Assembly (NCBI GenBank): GCA_905182025.1
Contig: CAJJAA010000018.1
Location: 16,967-80,966, forward strand
DNA from: an uncultured OM182 clade bacterium
GTDB taxonomy: Bacteria > Pseudomonadota > Gammaproteobacteria > Pseudomonadales > Azotimanducaceae
Length of the DNA stretch: 64,000 bases
Direction of reading: 5' to 3'
Both the position numbers and the translations under genes were made by a program. Below are positions 11,701-20,966 of this stretch, one piece after another (the stretch's first letter is position 1; each line of letters begins with the position of its first letter). The notes beneath the pieces are model-generated. The model was given only the letters and a program-made list of their open reading frames with translations. It was not told the DNA's origin and did not search any database.

Positions 11701-12191
11701 GCAAGACGGCGAACCTCGATCGCCCGCTAGATGAAGGTATTGAAATCAATCTACGCTTACCCGCACTGATTCCAGCAGACTATTTGCCCGACGTGCAAAG
11801 TCGGCTGGTATTGTACAAGCGCATCTCTAACGCGGAAAACGAAGATAGGCTAAGAGAGCTACAGGTAGAAATGATCGATCGATTCGGACTGCTACCGGAA
11901 GCGACCAAAATACTCTTCAGGATCACTCGCTTGAAGATAATGGCACTCGCGCTCGGCATTAAAAAGCTTGATGCTGGACCCAATGGTGGCAAAATTGAAT
12001 TTGATCAGGATACGCCCATCGATCCATTCAGTATCGTGCAGCTGGTTCAGTCTGAACCACATCGCTATCGCCTTCCTACGGCAAATCAACTATCGTTTGA
12101 AGAGAATATGCAGAAACCAGAAACCCGATTCCAAAAAATAGAGAAGCTTTTTGAAAGACTGGCAAACAAAAAACGTACAGCGACAGGCTAA
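8727..12191 (+). CDS. mfd: transcription-repair coupling factor Mfd
   Basis: Mfd is a double-stranded-DNA translocase that removes stalled RNA polymerase from lesions and recruits UvrA. At 1154 residues it has full family length. The N-terminal UvrB-like module is followed by the CarD-like RNA-polymerase interaction domain (about 480-560, around VVHIDHGVGRYLG). The RecG-like motor follows, with Walker A GDVGFGKTEVA (about 631), DEEH box (about 731) and TATPIPRTLN. The TRCF C-terminal domain covers about 1000-1100. It ends inside the start of csiV (41-bp overlap), suggesting coupled translation. Confidence 0.98.
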   Translation: MSSALPLGEHRLPKSTRERRHWGNLIGSAESLAIAQAIEASPGFFVIIAKDSQAAEQSYDELSYFLPQGTPVMLFPDWETLIYDSFSPHQDIISDRLAILNDLPSQTQGVLIVPASTALQRLPPRSFALGSSLVLSIGQTFEVVLMRRKLEASAYRCVETVMEHGEFAVRGSIMDIFPMGSNQPYRIDLFDDEIETLRTFNPETQLSVEKVTSINLLPAREFPLTDEAVSLFQDQWHLRFQVDQRNCAVYQDVSQGISPAGVEYYLPLFFSNLETIFDYLPENTSIFTQDIEDPLRAYWLEAQSRYENLRYDVQRPILAPEAILQSPEELFEASNRRQRIVLSAPSTKGDIFACAELPQISVNDRAQNPIGDLLSFTTAHPKTKVLIAAESNGRREVIDELFVKHGLSTQSVTSWVDAKSHEANLLVCVAPLERGLYLPEADFLLVTEQNLFGEHVLQKRRRDKQKDNATELVVKSLTELNIGSPVVHIDHGVGRYLGLETLAIEGQETEFLTLSYFEEAKLYVPVSSLHLISRYSGSDEGTAPLHRLGGEVWEKAKRKAVEQIRDVAAELLNIYARREARTGFAFPEPDEAYFKFANNFPFEETPDQQTAIERVISDMIRPKAMDHLICGDVGFGKTEVAMRATFLAVQANKQVAILVPTTLLAEQHAATFKDRFADCPVNIESISRFKSKKEQKVVAEKMRAGTVDIVIGTHALIQEGMGFKDLGLLIIDEEHRFGVRQKEKIKSLRAEVDILTMTATPIPRTLNMAMSGMRDLTIIATPPAKRLSIKTFVRQRSDALVREAIQRELLRGGQVYYLHNEVKTIENTAQKIIEIVPGARVSVGHGQMRERELEQVMSDFYHKRSNVLVCTTIIETGIDIPNANTIIMDRADRFGLAQIHQLRGRVGRSHHQAYAYLLTPHPKAMTSDANKRLEAISEAEDLGAGFILATHDLEIRGAGELLGDEQTGNMLTVGYSLYMEMLERAVKAIKEGKTANLDRPLDEGIEINLRLPALIPADYLPDVQSRLVLYKRISNAENEDRLRELQVEMIDRFGLLPEATKILFRITRLKIMALALGIKKLDAGPNGGKIEFDQDTPIDPFSIVQLVQSEPHRYRLPTANQLSFEENMQKPETRFQKIEKLFERLANKKRTATG

Positions 12192-13311
12192 ATATATTGG
12201 TTCGCTAGCGTCAGTATCGTTGGCACTGCTTGCACTAAACACTATTTATGCCGTTAGTGCAGTCGCTGCTGAACGCGACTATGATAATTGGTATCAAGTC
12301 GAACTCGTCATTTTCGCGCAAAAAAAACCGACCACCAGCGACGAAGGCTGGGCATTGGAGAATCTATCCTATCCTTCGAACATGCTTAGTGTTTCGCCGA
12401 CTTCAACAGACCTCATCGAGCCTTTGTCTCTGAAACAACTGAGTGAAATCACAAGTTATGAACAACTCGTACCGGCCGAGGATAGCTTCGAGCAATTTCA
12501 AACAACAAATGACTATCTATTCTCTAGCAGACGGCGACAACCTGCCGTTGTTAACAACGAAAGCGAAAGTGACTCCGAAAAAATTACTCAACAAGGCGAA
12601 ATAACCACCGGGCAGTATGATTCAGCTGAAATGGCCACGGCGCCCTCATCTGATCCATTGCCTGAGGAATTGTCTGAGGAACTGTCTGAGCAACTGCCTG
12701 AGCAACTATCGTCTGATGAATCGGCAACCGCATTAGAGTTCTCTGCGGCCTATTTAGATCAGCTTTTCAACGAAAACAGACCGACCGCTTACAAAGAATT
12801 AGACCCAGCAGAGAATGACTTGGATCGTATTGTTAGGAGTATCAATCGCTCTTCACTTTACCGTTTATTAACACATAAGAGTTGGCGTCAGCCTGTCGTC
12901 GCCGTAGAAAATGCAGCGCCGATTCTCATTCAAGCCGGACATCACTACGATGATCTGTACGAAATCGACGGTACAATTAAATTGAGCAGGGCTCGCTTTT
13001 TACATTTTTCAACTGACCTGTGGTACACCGAATTTAGCCCGCTTTACAATACGTCCAACAGTTCAATTGAGGCTCATCAGGTACTCGACATTGACCCCGT
13101 ATTAGCGAAAGCGCACCCGAAGGTGCTGCAGTGGGAAAATAATCGAAACCGTTACGTGCCCATACACTCCCATCCACTAAAACAATCCAGACGGATGAGG
13201 AGCGAAACATTACATTTCGTCGATCACCCTTATTTTGGCATTTTGATATCTGTAAAAAGCTTTGACTATGCGGCTGAAGAACTAGACATACCTTCGGATA
13301 ATAGCGATTAG
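12151..13311 (+). CDS. csiV: CsiV-like periplasmic/peptidoglycan-binding protein
   Basis: The N-terminus has a hydrophobic signal segment (about residues 17-40), followed by the family hallmark NWYQVELVIFAQ. The C-terminal region has the second conserved block (LHFSTDLWY, YFGILISVK). In Vibrio, CsiV binds peptidoglycan and activates the cell-wall synthase system via LpoA; that role is carried over by family only. The start is TTG at 12151 inside mfd, with GAGAAG upstream; no later start precedes the signal segment. A low-complexity Glu/Pro/Leu/Gln stretch is encoded by a 12-bp repeat (12661-12708). The position after mfd matches Pseudomonas. Confidence 0.82.
   Translation: MKDWQTKNVQRQAKYIGSLASVSLALLALNTIYAVSAVAAERDYDNWYQVELVIFAQKKPTTSDEGWALENLSYPSNMLSVSPTSTDLIEPLSLKQLSEITSYEQLVPAEDSFEQFQTTNDYLFSSRRRQPAVVNNESESDSEKITQQGEITTGQYDSAEMATAPSSDPLPEELSEELSEQLPEQLSSDESATALEFSAAYLDQLFNENRPTAYKELDPAENDLDRIVRSINRSSLYRLLTHKSWRQPVVAVENAAPILIQAGHHYDDLYEIDGTIKLSRARFLHFSTDLWYTEFSPLYNTSNSSIEAHQVLDIDPVLAKAHPKVLQWENNRNRYVPIHSHPLKQSRRMRSETLHFVDHPYFGILISVKSFDYAAEELDIPSDNSD
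12661..12708 (+). repeat. 12-bp in-frame tandem repeat within csiV, 4 copies
   Basis: Four 12-mers (cctgaggaattg, tctgaggaactg, tctgagcaactg, cctgagcaacta) encode a PEEL/SEEL/SEQL/PEQL linker in the csiV product. The unit is a multiple of three, so copy-number changes would keep the frame. Confidence 0.85.
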
Positions 13312-13330
13312 CGCGATTATTTGGCACTTA

Positions 13331-13358
13331 AACAAGATGCTGGCCTAGCATGCTTGTT
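13331..13358. terminator. possible bidirectional hairpin between csiV and mtnP
   Basis: AACAAGATGCT and AGCATGCTTGTT pair as an 11-bp stem with one bulged base and a GGCCT loop. It lies between two convergent genes, the expected place for a terminator. No T-run follows on either strand, so it may only stabilise RNA ends. Confidence 0.4.
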
Positions 13359-13428
13359 CAGACTGTTGATGCAGTATGCGCGTTGTGAACACGCCTTGTA
13401 GATATTAGGGGACAGAGCTCCCCCCTCA

Positions 13429-14151
13429 TTAAGACGATTTAAGATAAGCACCTATCACTTGAACAACACGACCTAGTCCAACATCCAGATTTTCTTTGAT
13501 GACGTCCATTTCAATCGGCTCGTCTTCAATTCCCGCACCCGCATTAACAATAAAAGAAATGCCGGCATAGGGCAGATCTCGCTCACGTGCTAAGGCTGCT
13601 TCCGGCATTGCCGTCATACCGACGATTGTACAACCGTCATTATACAATCGCTTTATCTCTGCGGCTGTCTCTAACCTTGGTCCCTGAGTACAACCATAAA
13701 CACCATTCCATACCCCGGAAACATTCTGCAATTGTTCAGCACAGTGAATCAGCTCGGCACGAAATTCGGTGTCATAGGGATAGGTGAGATCAATATGCGT
13801 CAACTCATCTTCGTAAAAGGTATGTTCCCTGCCGTAAGTGTAATCAATAATTTGATCGGGAATCACCAGGTCTGCAACCTGAAGGCTCGGGTCAACGCTA
13901 CCGACAGCCGTAACGGCGAGCACTCTTTGCACATTCAACTTGACTAACGCATCTATGTTGGCGCGGTAGTTAATTCGATGAGGTAGAAATCGTGGCGGAT
14001 GACCGTGCCGAGGCAGAAATACTAATTTTTGGCCGTGAAGCTCGCCTTGTTCGACGTAAACATCACCATAACCTGTTGACACAACTGAACCCGTTATGTT
14101 CTCCAACTGTGAAAATTCTGCAAACCCTGTACCGCCAATTACCGCTAACAC
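13429..14151 (-). CDS. mtnP: S-methyl-5'-thioinosine / methylthioadenosine phosphorylase family
   Basis: This PNP/MTAP-family phosphorylase cleaves a 5'-methylthio-purine nucleoside with phosphate to release the base and methylthioribose-1-phosphate, in methionine salvage. The 240-residue protein has the N-terminal phosphate loop IGGTGFAEF and the RHGH motif. It also has the purine-site NAGAGIEDEP near residue 215 and a GMTAMPEA block. The start is GTG at 14151 with GAGG upstream. In Pseudomonas the gene at the same place, after mfd and csiV, prefers methylthioinosine. Which nucleoside is used here cannot be read from the sequence. Confidence 0.88.
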   Translation of the reverse strand: MLAVIGGTGFAEFSQLENITGSVVSTGYGDVYVEQGELHGQKLVFLPRHGHPPRFLPHRINYRANIDALVKLNVQRVLAVTAVGSVDPSLQVADLVIPDQIIDYTYGREHTFYEDELTHIDLTYPYDTEFRAELIHCAEQLQNVSGVWNGVYGCTQGPRLETAAEIKRLYNDGCTIVGMTAMPEAALARERDLPYAGISFIVNAGAGIEDEPIEMDVIKENLDVGLGRVVQVIGAYLKSS

Positions 14152-14235
14152 ATTAGCCTCTCTATATTGATATCAATGACTTTAATCGTATTGTTTACTG
14201 ATACTTTGCTCGCTCTCAATCGCACTACACTCGCA

Positions 14236-14970
14236 CTAAGTCTCAGTCGTGTTACTCAGGCTAGCTGTCTTGTCGACTAACACTGACAGGTTACCCATCG
14301 ACATCAAATGACAATACACCCAAGCCAATTCGCCCGATTTAAATAATGCCAGCGCTTTGTCATCGTCCAATGCCAATAGTTTCTTCTCGTCAACAATCAG
14401 CAAGCCCGTCAATGATAACTGCTGGCCGTCGGTCATGTCGATTTCAGCGTTGAGTGACATCAACAAGTCATTATCCCGCAGTCTTTGAACAAATAATTCT
14501 GTCCGCATGTATTGCTTCTGATATTCCTCAAGGAAATCGATCGATTGCTGCAAAATCGGTGTCGTCTCGCCATCAGCAAAAAGAGGCTCTCCCTTGTCGT
14601 TTGAAAAACCACTGAAACCCTCATCAATACAAACCATGCGTTGACCTGGCTCAGCCGTTTCGGACAAGACGAAGGGGTATCGGCGAATAAAAGCCGGGAT
14701 AAATCGACCATTCCATGAACCCTCTTCGTTCACAAACAGGTTTTGTTCATTGCGTAAACCCAGCAGCGCAACCGGTACGATATTGCCGCCGGCCTCGATA
14801 AATACGATCGGAAATTCTTTAGCAGCTTCGGTAAATTCAACCCCGGCTAAGATCACAGAATTTGTCTTTGTGGCAAAAGAAAAGTCATCGGGTCGGGGCA
14901 CGATCTTTAGATCTTTATGCTCACTTGTATTGAGCCCGACCGGCTTCGTGTAAAAAACTAAACTCGTCAT
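14236..14970 (-). CDS. SapC family protein
   Basis: The protein has 244 residues with no signal peptide or membrane segment. It is recognised as SapC-like from its opening region (FYTKPVGLN followed by SFATKTNSVILAGVEF) and the middle block LFVNEEGSWNGRFIPAFIRRYPF. SapC was named in Campylobacter next to S-layer secretion genes. In Proteobacteria its function is not established. Its start overlaps the mscS-like gene stop by 4 bp, so the two are co-translated. No S-layer gene is seen here. Confidence 0.8.
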   Translation of the reverse strand: MTSLVFYTKPVGLNTSEHKDLKIVPRPDDFSFATKTNSVILAGVEFTEAAKEFPIVFIEAGGNIVPVALLGLRNEQNLFVNEEGSWNGRFIPAFIRRYPFVLSETAEPGQRMVCIDEGFSGFSNDKGEPLFADGETTPILQQSIDFLEEYQKQYMRTELFVQRLRDNDLLMSLNAEIDMTDGQQLSLTGLLIVDEKKLLALDDDKALALFKSGELAWVYCHLMSMGNLSVLVDKTASLSNTTET

Positions 14971-16061
14971 GATATTTCCCTTTCTTGTTGCTCACCCGGC
15001 GCATCCATTCTGTCAGATTCTAAATGTATTGTTGACGTCGGGAAGGCGACTTCCGCGCCGTGCGCTTCTACGACAGCATAAATTTCCAAGAGAACCTTTT
15101 CTTTAACGCCGTGGAATTCAACCCAATTCGTCGTCTTCGTAAAGGTGTAGACAAAAAAGTCTAATGAAGACGCAGCAAAGGTATTAAAATTGACGATTAA
15201 GGTTTTCGTTGGATCGATATCTTCATGTTCAGAAAGCATCGACCTGACATCGTCAACAATCACCTTTACTTTCGCAGCATCGGCGTAACGTATACCGATC
15301 GTTTCATAGATGCGTCTATTCCTCATCCTTGACGGGTTCTCGAGCGCAATGCTGGTAAACACGGAATTCGGCACATACAACGGTCGACTATCAAAAGTCC
15401 TTATAATCGTTAGACGCCAGCCGATCTTCTCAACTGTGCCTTCAATATTTCTATCGGGACTTCGAATCCAGTCACCAACCGCAAATGGCCGATCGAGATA
15501 AACCATCAGCCCGCCGAAAAAGTTTGCCAAAAGATCTTTTGCAGCAAAACCTACTGCGATGCCACCAACCCCACCAAAGGCAAGAATGCCAGAGATACTG
15601 ATGCCAAGTGTTTGCAGAACAGTCAACGCAGCTGTAATAAAGACCGATATGCGTAACAGCTTACCGATTGCATGTGCTGTTGTAACGTCACTGCCATTGG
15701 CGATGAAGCCATCTTCGCAATTGCTTACAAATTTCGACAAGAACATTGTGATGAGGCCGACAACACAGATGAATCGTATTGGCTCGATAATTTCAGCTAG
15801 ACCTGCTTGTGCCTCAAAGGAGACAATCTCGGCCGCCCAGGATAAACCTACAACCCAAATAAGCAGCGACATGGGTCGATGGATAGACCCGATGAGCGCA
15901 TCATCCCAAACGGTATTGGATTTTTCTGCCTTAATCAGGAGTTGGCGAAGCACATAGCGGACCACGAAATTAGCAACGACGGTGGCCAAAACAATCGTAA
16001 ACACCTGCACCAATACGGGCTTCGAAATCCACGCGAGTAGACTACTAAAAAGGTCTTCCAT
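14967..16061 (-). CDS. MscS-family mechanosensitive ion channel
   Basis: This is an inner-membrane channel of 364 residues that would open under membrane tension to release solutes. Four or so hydrophobic helices occupy the first 180 residues. The pore helix carries the Gly/Ala pattern GGVGGIAVGFAAKD (about 163-176), and the MscS beta domain follows (FAVGDWI, GTVEKIGWR, VPNSVF). A C-terminal alpha/beta domain completes the family layout. It lies 10 bp downstream of the SPOR-like gene and overlaps sapC, making a three-gene minus-strand cluster. Confidence 0.93.
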   Translation of the reverse strand: MEDLFSSLLAWISKPVLVQVFTIVLATVVANFVVRYVLRQLLIKAEKSNTVWDDALIGSIHRPMSLLIWVVGLSWAAEIVSFEAQAGLAEIIEPIRFICVVGLITMFLSKFVSNCEDGFIANGSDVTTAHAIGKLLRISVFITAALTVLQTLGISISGILAFGGVGGIAVGFAAKDLLANFFGGLMVYLDRPFAVGDWIRSPDRNIEGTVEKIGWRLTIIRTFDSRPLYVPNSVFTSIALENPSRMRNRRIYETIGIRYADAAKVKVIVDDVRSMLSEHEDIDPTKTLIVNFNTFAASSLDFFVYTFTKTTNWVEFHGVKEKVLLEIYAVVEAHGAEVAFPTSTIHLESDRMDAPGEQQEREIS

Positions 16062-16071
16062 TTAGACTACT

Positions 16072-16803
16072 CTATTTAAAGACTGGGTTTGTGTCAGGTA
16101 ACGTCGCCAGATTGTAACCGCTTTTATCTTCTTCGACTGCTGGGGTTTTAGGTCTAACCCTACGCGGCGACTCTTGCGTTGTTTGATCGCTTGCGGTCGA
16201 AGATGTCGATGAATAGAGATAACCATATTCATCTACAGCCGCAGCAAGCAACCATGCAGTCGTATAACCGAGGCTCACCAACTCAATCCTATTTTTTTCA
16301 GCCGTTGCTCTTGAGTCAGGTCCAACCAAGACCCTGTGCTGAACCTCACCATCAAGCAACGAGGTTTGTCCTCGTACGCTATTGAAATTGTCGGCCAACA
16401 TTCGTTCTTCCTCTAGCGCCTTTTCGACATCCGTATAACTTGCTGCCACAACAAAATATTGTTTTGTGTCGCTCTCCATTGATGCTGTCGCAGTCGCCGC
16501 ATTCGCATCCGTATCCAAATTGAAACGCCAAGGGGAGATCCCCTGCTGCGCGAGCAGTCGGTCAACCTCGCTGTTTGTACTGACCGCTCGAAGCAGGACA
16601 CGCTGGTAGGTTACGCCGTCTACCACCGTCGCATGGGTCGTCACATCAACACCGAGCAAACCCGAGAGACGAGCAGCCTCTGATGTCGCTGAGGCGGCTT
16701 TGGCATAGCTGCCAACAACCAAATATAACTCTGCTCTTGCTGTCATCGAGACCAACAGCAACGTCAATGAACAGACAAAGAAGCATTTCATATGTTTTGG
16801 CAT
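16072..16803 (-). CDS. secreted SPOR-like repeat protein
   Basis: The protein has a signal peptide (MKCFFVCSLTLLLVSMTARA). Two copies of a roughly 70-residue unit follow, each opening with a strand (YLVVGSYAKA; YFVVAASYTD) and closing with QRVLLRA or HRVLVGP. This is the pattern of SPOR domains, which bind denuded peptidoglycan glycans at septa. The C-terminus is a short polar tail. The start was taken as ATG at 16803; TTG at 16824 extends the frame, and ATG at 16791 is also possible. It heads the cluster with the MscS channel and SapC, so an envelope role is likely, but the exact function is unknown. Confidence 0.7.
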   Translation of the reverse strand: MPKHMKCFFVCSLTLLLVSMTARAELYLVVGSYAKAASATSEAARLSGLLGVDVTTHATVVDGVTYQRVLLRAVSTNSEVDRLLAQQGISPWRFNLDTDANAATATASMESDTKQYFVVAASYTDVEKALEEERMLADNFNSVRGQTSLLDGEVQHRVLVGPDSRATAEKNRIELVSLGYTTAWLLAAAVDEYGYLYSSTSSTASDQTTQESPRRVRPKTPAVEEDKSGYNLATLPDTNPVFK

Positions 16804-17152
16804 TTTTAAATTTCTCTGGTTCAAATTTTTATAATGATTGCACCCGCCAAGTGTAGCACCCTAATTCATGGATTACTTTCATAGCCAATCACCGACTTGG
16901 CGCCTGTTACGCGCAATGAAATCAACCAACATCAACTGGCAATCATCCCAGACAACCCGCCGAATAATCACGCCCCTAAAGTTTAGGTTGTCAAAGAGGT
17001 ATTCCTGTATATAATCACAGTACCTGTATATAAAACCATGAGTGGGTAGTTACCCATGTTGATCCTCGTAGTAATGCAAATCAATGCTCTTGCTCGAGAC
17101 TAATTCGTTTTAAACAGTATATATAAAGCAACAAACACTACTGAGCGCACCT
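16804..17152. other. divergent regulatory region upstream of lexA
   Basis: This is a 349-bp spacer between the SPOR-like gene (minus) and lexA (plus). It contains the LexA operator at 17005-17020 and a half-site just after it. A TATATATA stretch near 17118-17125 could be a lexA -10 element. No small gene was recognised. Confidence 0.6.
17005..17020 (+). promoter_or_regulatory. LexA operator (SOS box)
   Basis: CTGTATATAATCACAG fits the gammaproteobacterial SOS box CTGT-N8-ACAG exactly. It lies 132 bp before the lexA start, consistent with autorepression. A second CTGTATATAAAA (17024-17035) repeats the left half 19 bp on, but its right half (CCAT, 17036-17039) is degenerate. Confidence 0.88.
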
Positions 17153-17749
17153 ATGATCAAACTAACGCCGCGACAAACTGAAGTCCTCGACTTCATTAAA
17201 CGTTATATGAGCGACACTGGCTATCCTCCGACACGTGCGGATATTGCAGCAGAACTTGGTTTCAAAAGTGCTAATGCGTCGGAAGAGCACCTTAAGGCAC
17301 TAGCTAGAAAAGGTGCCATTGAAATGATCCCAGGTACATCTAGGGGCATTAAGTTACCCGATGAAGACGGCCTTCCGATCGTTGGTCGTGTTGCTGCGGG
17401 TAGTCCGATACTCGCAGAGGAGCATATAGAGAATCATTGCGAGATTCCGCCGAGTTTTTTCAATCCGCCGGCGGACTATTTGTTAACGGTACAAGGCGAC
17501 AGCATGATTGAAGTCGGCATCCTTGACGGCGATCTGATCGCAGTTCACAAAACACAGAATCTCAACACCGGTGATATTGTGGTGGCGAGAATAGAGGATG
17601 AAGTTACAGTCAAACGCCTGAAAACCAATCGCAGTAAGTATCAGATCACGCTTCTGCCTGAAAACAAGGACTACAATCCCATAGAGGTTGATTTACGGGA
17701 GCAAAACTTTGCGTTTGAAGGCTTGATGGTAGGGGTTATTCGCCACTAG
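17153..17749 (+). CDS. lexA: LexA repressor, self-cleaving SOS regulator
   Basis: LexA represses DNA-damage genes until RecA filaments trigger its autocleavage. The 198-residue protein has a winged helix-turn-helix (about 1-70) and the scissile Ala82-Gly83 in RVAAGSPI. The catalytic dyad is Ser117 (GDSM) and Lys154 (VKRLK). All key residues are present, so it should be functional. The ATG at 17153 matches family starts. In Pseudomonas lexA is followed by sulA; here the next 320 bp have no recognisable sulA. Confidence 0.98.
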   Translation: MIKLTPRQTEVLDFIKRYMSDTGYPPTRADIAAELGFKSANASEEHLKALARKGAIEMIPGTSRGIKLPDEDGLPIVGRVAAGSPILAEEHIENHCEIPPSFFNPPADYLLTVQGDSMIEVGILDGDLIAVHKTQNLNTGDIVVARIEDEVTVKRLKTNRSKYQITLLPENKDYNPIEVDLREQNFAFEGLMVGVIRH

Positions 17750-18071
17750 CGTTACTCGCCATTCTGAGATTACGCGACGACAGGTGTTTGACAGAACAAC
17801 GGACCAAGTTCGACGCATTGATGCCGACGTGCCAGCAATTAGGGGCGCGTCAGCAATCATGCTAATGCTGTTATTGTTGCTGTTATTGCTTAGATCTAGC
17901 GCGAGTCAATCGCCGGTTTAGGCGACTGCCTGATGTCATCGAGTCACGGAATCGGCATTGAAATTTCAAACCGACGCCTTCTTATCTCGCTATTACTTTC
18001 CTATTACTTTTCTGTCATTTCTTTGTCATCTCGCTGCGACCCCGCAGGAGCCGCAGCAAAATTATCGCTTT
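17750..18071. other. intergenic region between convergent lexA and topA
   Basis: About 320 bp with no gene recognised. It contains a CTGTTATTG-type short duplication (about 17869-17890) and a small TCGCC/GGCGA stem with a 6-nt loop near 17911-17926. No T-run follows the stem. It may contain the transcript ends of both genes. Confidence 0.45.
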
Positions 18072-20807
18072 TTAAGACGACGCTTCGTCGGTGGCTTTTT
18101 TCTTAGCCGCGGCGCTTTTCTTCTTCGCTGCACTTTTCTTTGCTGCAGCGCTTTTCTTCGCTGGTTTCTTGGCAATCTTTTTAGCGGCTGTGGTTACCCA
18201 CTTGCCATCGATAAAGTCTGCTCGCCAACCGGTTGGTTTACCCTCATCCGTTTCTGTCATGACGTACTGTTCTTTGGATTTTCGCAGAAACTTGACGAGA
18301 GAACGTCTATCGTCGTCGTCTTTAACAGGCGCGCGCATTAAAAATGCATATTTAGGGTCAATTTCATTTTGGTGTGGAATCAACTCATCCAGATAGGGCG
18401 CACGTGTTTCTCGATTCTTCGGAAACTGGCTCGCTGCTAAAAAGATCCCCGCTGCACCGTCTCGGAGAACATAAATGTCATCCACCTTTCGACACTGCAA
18501 TTCGGGCATAGGCACAGGGTCCATCTTAGGTGGCGCAGGTTCGCCGCTGCGTAGGAGCTTGCGTGTATTCTTACAATCCTCTGCTGTACAACCAAAATAC
18601 TTGCCGAACCGACCAGACTTGAGCTGCATCTCGGCGCCGCATTTGTCACAATCTAATATTGGGCCTTCATAGCCTTTGATCTTGAACTCACCCGGTTCAA
18701 TTTCAAATCCTTCGCAGTCTGGATTATTGCCACAAATATGCAGTTTTCTTTTCTCATCAATCAGATAACTGTCCATCGCCGTTTCACAAGTCGGGCAACG
18801 ATGTTTGGTTCGAAGGATTCTTGATTCTTCCTCTTCGTCATCCGCATTTACGTCAACAACTTCATCACCTGAAACGAGATTAATGGTTTGTTTACAGCGC
18901 TCTTTAGGCGGTAAAGCATATCCAGAACAACCCAGAAAAACGCCAGTACTGGCCGTTCGTACCTGCATCTTTCTGCCGCACAGCGGGCAATCGATATCGG
19001 TAATGGTTGGTTCATTTGAACGCATGCCGTCATCACTGCCAGCGGTGCCTACCTGCGCTTCGAAATCGACATAGAATTTATCGAGCAGGTTTTTCCAGTC
19101 TTGCGTGCCTTCAGACACTTCATCGAGTGATTCTTCTAGACCCGCCGTAAAACCGTAATCCATCAACTTGGTAAAATTCTCGTTGAGCCTGTCCGTGACC
19201 AACTCACCAATCTTCTCCGCATAGAATCGTTTGTTTTCTACCGTTGCGTAGCCTCGATCCTGGATGGTCGTAATAATTGAGGCATAGGTAGACGGTCGGC
19301 CAATACCCTGCTTCTCCAACTCTTTTACCAGACTAGCTTCACCGTACCTGGCTTTAGGTTTAGTGAAATGTTGCTTAGGCATCAGCTCTTTAAGACTTAA
19401 TATTTGACCTTGCTTGTAATCGGGTAACGAAACCTCTTCTTCCTTTTTGCCCGCGCTAGGCTGAGCTCGAGTGTAGCCATCAAAGCGCAGAATTCGGCCT
19501 CGAACTCTTAACTCGAGGTCCTTCGCATCAACAATCACACTTGTACTCGTGTACTGCGCATTCGGCATCTGACAAGCCACAAATTGGCGCCAAATAAGCT
19601 CATAAAGCCGTTCTGTATCCCTTTCCATGCCGGCAATAGATGTTGTTTTAACACTCACATCGGAAGGCCGGATTGCTTCATGCGCCTCCTGTGCACCTTC
19701 CTTGCTCGAATAGGTACGCGGTTCGTCGGGCAGATATTCTTTACCATAATCCGACTCAATTAAATCACGACATCGAGCGATAGCATCGGCACTCAAATTG
19801 GTCGAGTCGGTTCTCATGTAGGTGATGTAGCCAGCTTCATAAAGCCTTTGGGCAAGCATCATTGTCTTTTTAACGCCAAAGCCCAGCCTTGTGCTCGCGG
19901 CCTGCTGAAGCGTCGATGTGATGTAAGGTGCAGTCGGGCGCGTCTGAGTCGGTCTATCGTCTCGGCTTCGAACGGTGAAGACTGTATCGTTAAGAATCGA
20001 CAGTGCCGCATCTGCTTGCGCTTTATTAACTGGACGAAAGTTCTCGCCGGCCTGCTTGGTCACTTGAAAATTCACGGCGGGGTTATCCTCGTCCGCGAGT
20101 AAGTCAGCAAAGATTTCCCAGTATTCTTCTGGGATAAACGCACGAATTTGGCGCTCTCGCTCGACAATCAATTTTACAGCGACAGACTGCACGCGACCTG
20201 CTGAAAGTCCTCGCGCAATTTTAGCCCAAAGTAACGGTGAAACCATAAAGCCAACAACGCGATCTAAAAACCGTCTAGCCTGCTGGGCGTTAACGCGCGC
20301 CATGTTAAGTTCACCCGGCTTTTCGAAGGCTTCTTGAATGGCTTTCTCGGTGATCTCGTTGAAAACCACCCGGCGATATCTTGATTCGTCCCCGCCGATT
20401 GCTTCACGCAAATGCCAGGCTATCGCCTCACCTTCCCTGTCAAGGTCAGTTGCGAGGTATATTTCATCAGCGTCTTTTGCCAACTTGCGCAGTTCAGCAA
20501 CGACCTTTTCTTTGCTCGGAAGGATCTGGTAATCCGCATCCCAGTTATTATCAGGATCGACACCCATACGTGCAATTAGCTGTTTCTTTGCTTTTACTTT
20601 CTTATAGGCAGCCTTTTTCTCTGGCTCCATTTTGCGCGTTTTAGCCGCTTCCTTAGCCCGCGCCTTTGGATCAGAGGTACTAGACCCACTGGTTGGCAAA
20701 TCACGAATATGACCAACACTGGACTTAACGATGAAATCGTTACCCAGATATTTATTGATGGTCTTTGCCTTGGCAGGAGACTCTACGATGACGAGAGATT
20801 TACCCAT
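18072..20807 (-). CDS. topA: DNA topoisomerase I (type IA)
   Basis: TopA relaxes negative supercoils by single-strand passage. The 911-residue protein starts with the TOPRIM domain ([14 protein letters not shown]), with its acidic [11 protein letters not shown] motif near residue 120. The active-site Tyr is in [12 protein letters not shown] (about 331). Three C4 zinc ribbons follow ([24 protein letters not shown]; about 605-770). The last 45 residues are a Lys/Ala-rich tail with [12 protein letters not shown] repeats, probably a nonspecific DNA-binding extension. It lies just beyond lexA as in Pseudomonas. Confidence 0.98.
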   Translation of the reverse strand: MGKSLVIVESPAKAKTINKYLGNDFIVKSSVGHIRDLPTSGSSTSDPKARAKEAAKTRKMEPEKKAAYKKVKAKKQLIARMGVDPDNNWDADYQILPSKEKVVAELRKLAKDADEIYLATDLDREGEAIAWHLREAIGGDESRYRRVVFNEITEKAIQEAFEKPGELNMARVNAQQARRFLDRVVGFMVSPLLWAKIARGLSAGRVQSVAVKLIVERERQIRAFIPEEYWEIFADLLADEDNPAVNFQVTKQAGENFRPVNKAQADAALSILNDTVFTVRSRDDRPTQTRPTAPYITSTLQQAASTRLGFGVKKTMMLAQRLYEAGYITYMRTDSTNLSADAIARCRDLIESDYGKEYLPDEPRTYSSKEGAQEAHEAIRPSDVSVKTTSIAGMERDTERLYELIWRQFVACQMPNAQYTSTSVIVDAKDLELRVRGRILRFDGYTRAQPSAGKKEEEVSLPDYKQGQILSLKELMPKQHFTKPKARYGEASLVKELEKQGIGRPSTYASIITTIQDRGYATVENKRFYAEKIGELVTDRLNENFTKLMDYGFTAGLEESLDEVSEGTQDWKNLLDKFYVDFEAQVGTAGSDDGMRSNEPTITDIDCPLCGRKMQVRTASTGVFLGCSGYALPPKERCKQTINLVSGDEVVDVNADDEEEESRILRTKHRCPTCETAMDSYLIDEKRKLHICGNNPDCEGFEIEPGEFKIKGYEGPILDCDKCGAEMQLKSGRFGKYFGCTAEDCKNTRKLLRSGEPAPPKMDPVPMPELQCRKVDDIYVLRDGAAGIFLAASQFPKNRETRAPYLDELIPHQNEIDPKYAFLMRAPVKDDDDRRSLVKFLRKSKEQYVMTETDEGKPTGWRADFIDGKWVTTAAKKIAKKPAKKSAAAKKSAAKKKSAAAKKKATDEASS

Positions 20808-20966
20808 GAATTTCGATTACTCAATAATGACTGATACAAAAAGGGCGACATATATAGTGGCTATAAGCTTTCAGGTCAAGCCCGTCGCGACTCAATTTCT
20901 ATTTTAGCTTATCCGACCAAACCGGATGCTTGTCAACCGAATTTCTCAAAGACGACTCAAAACAGC

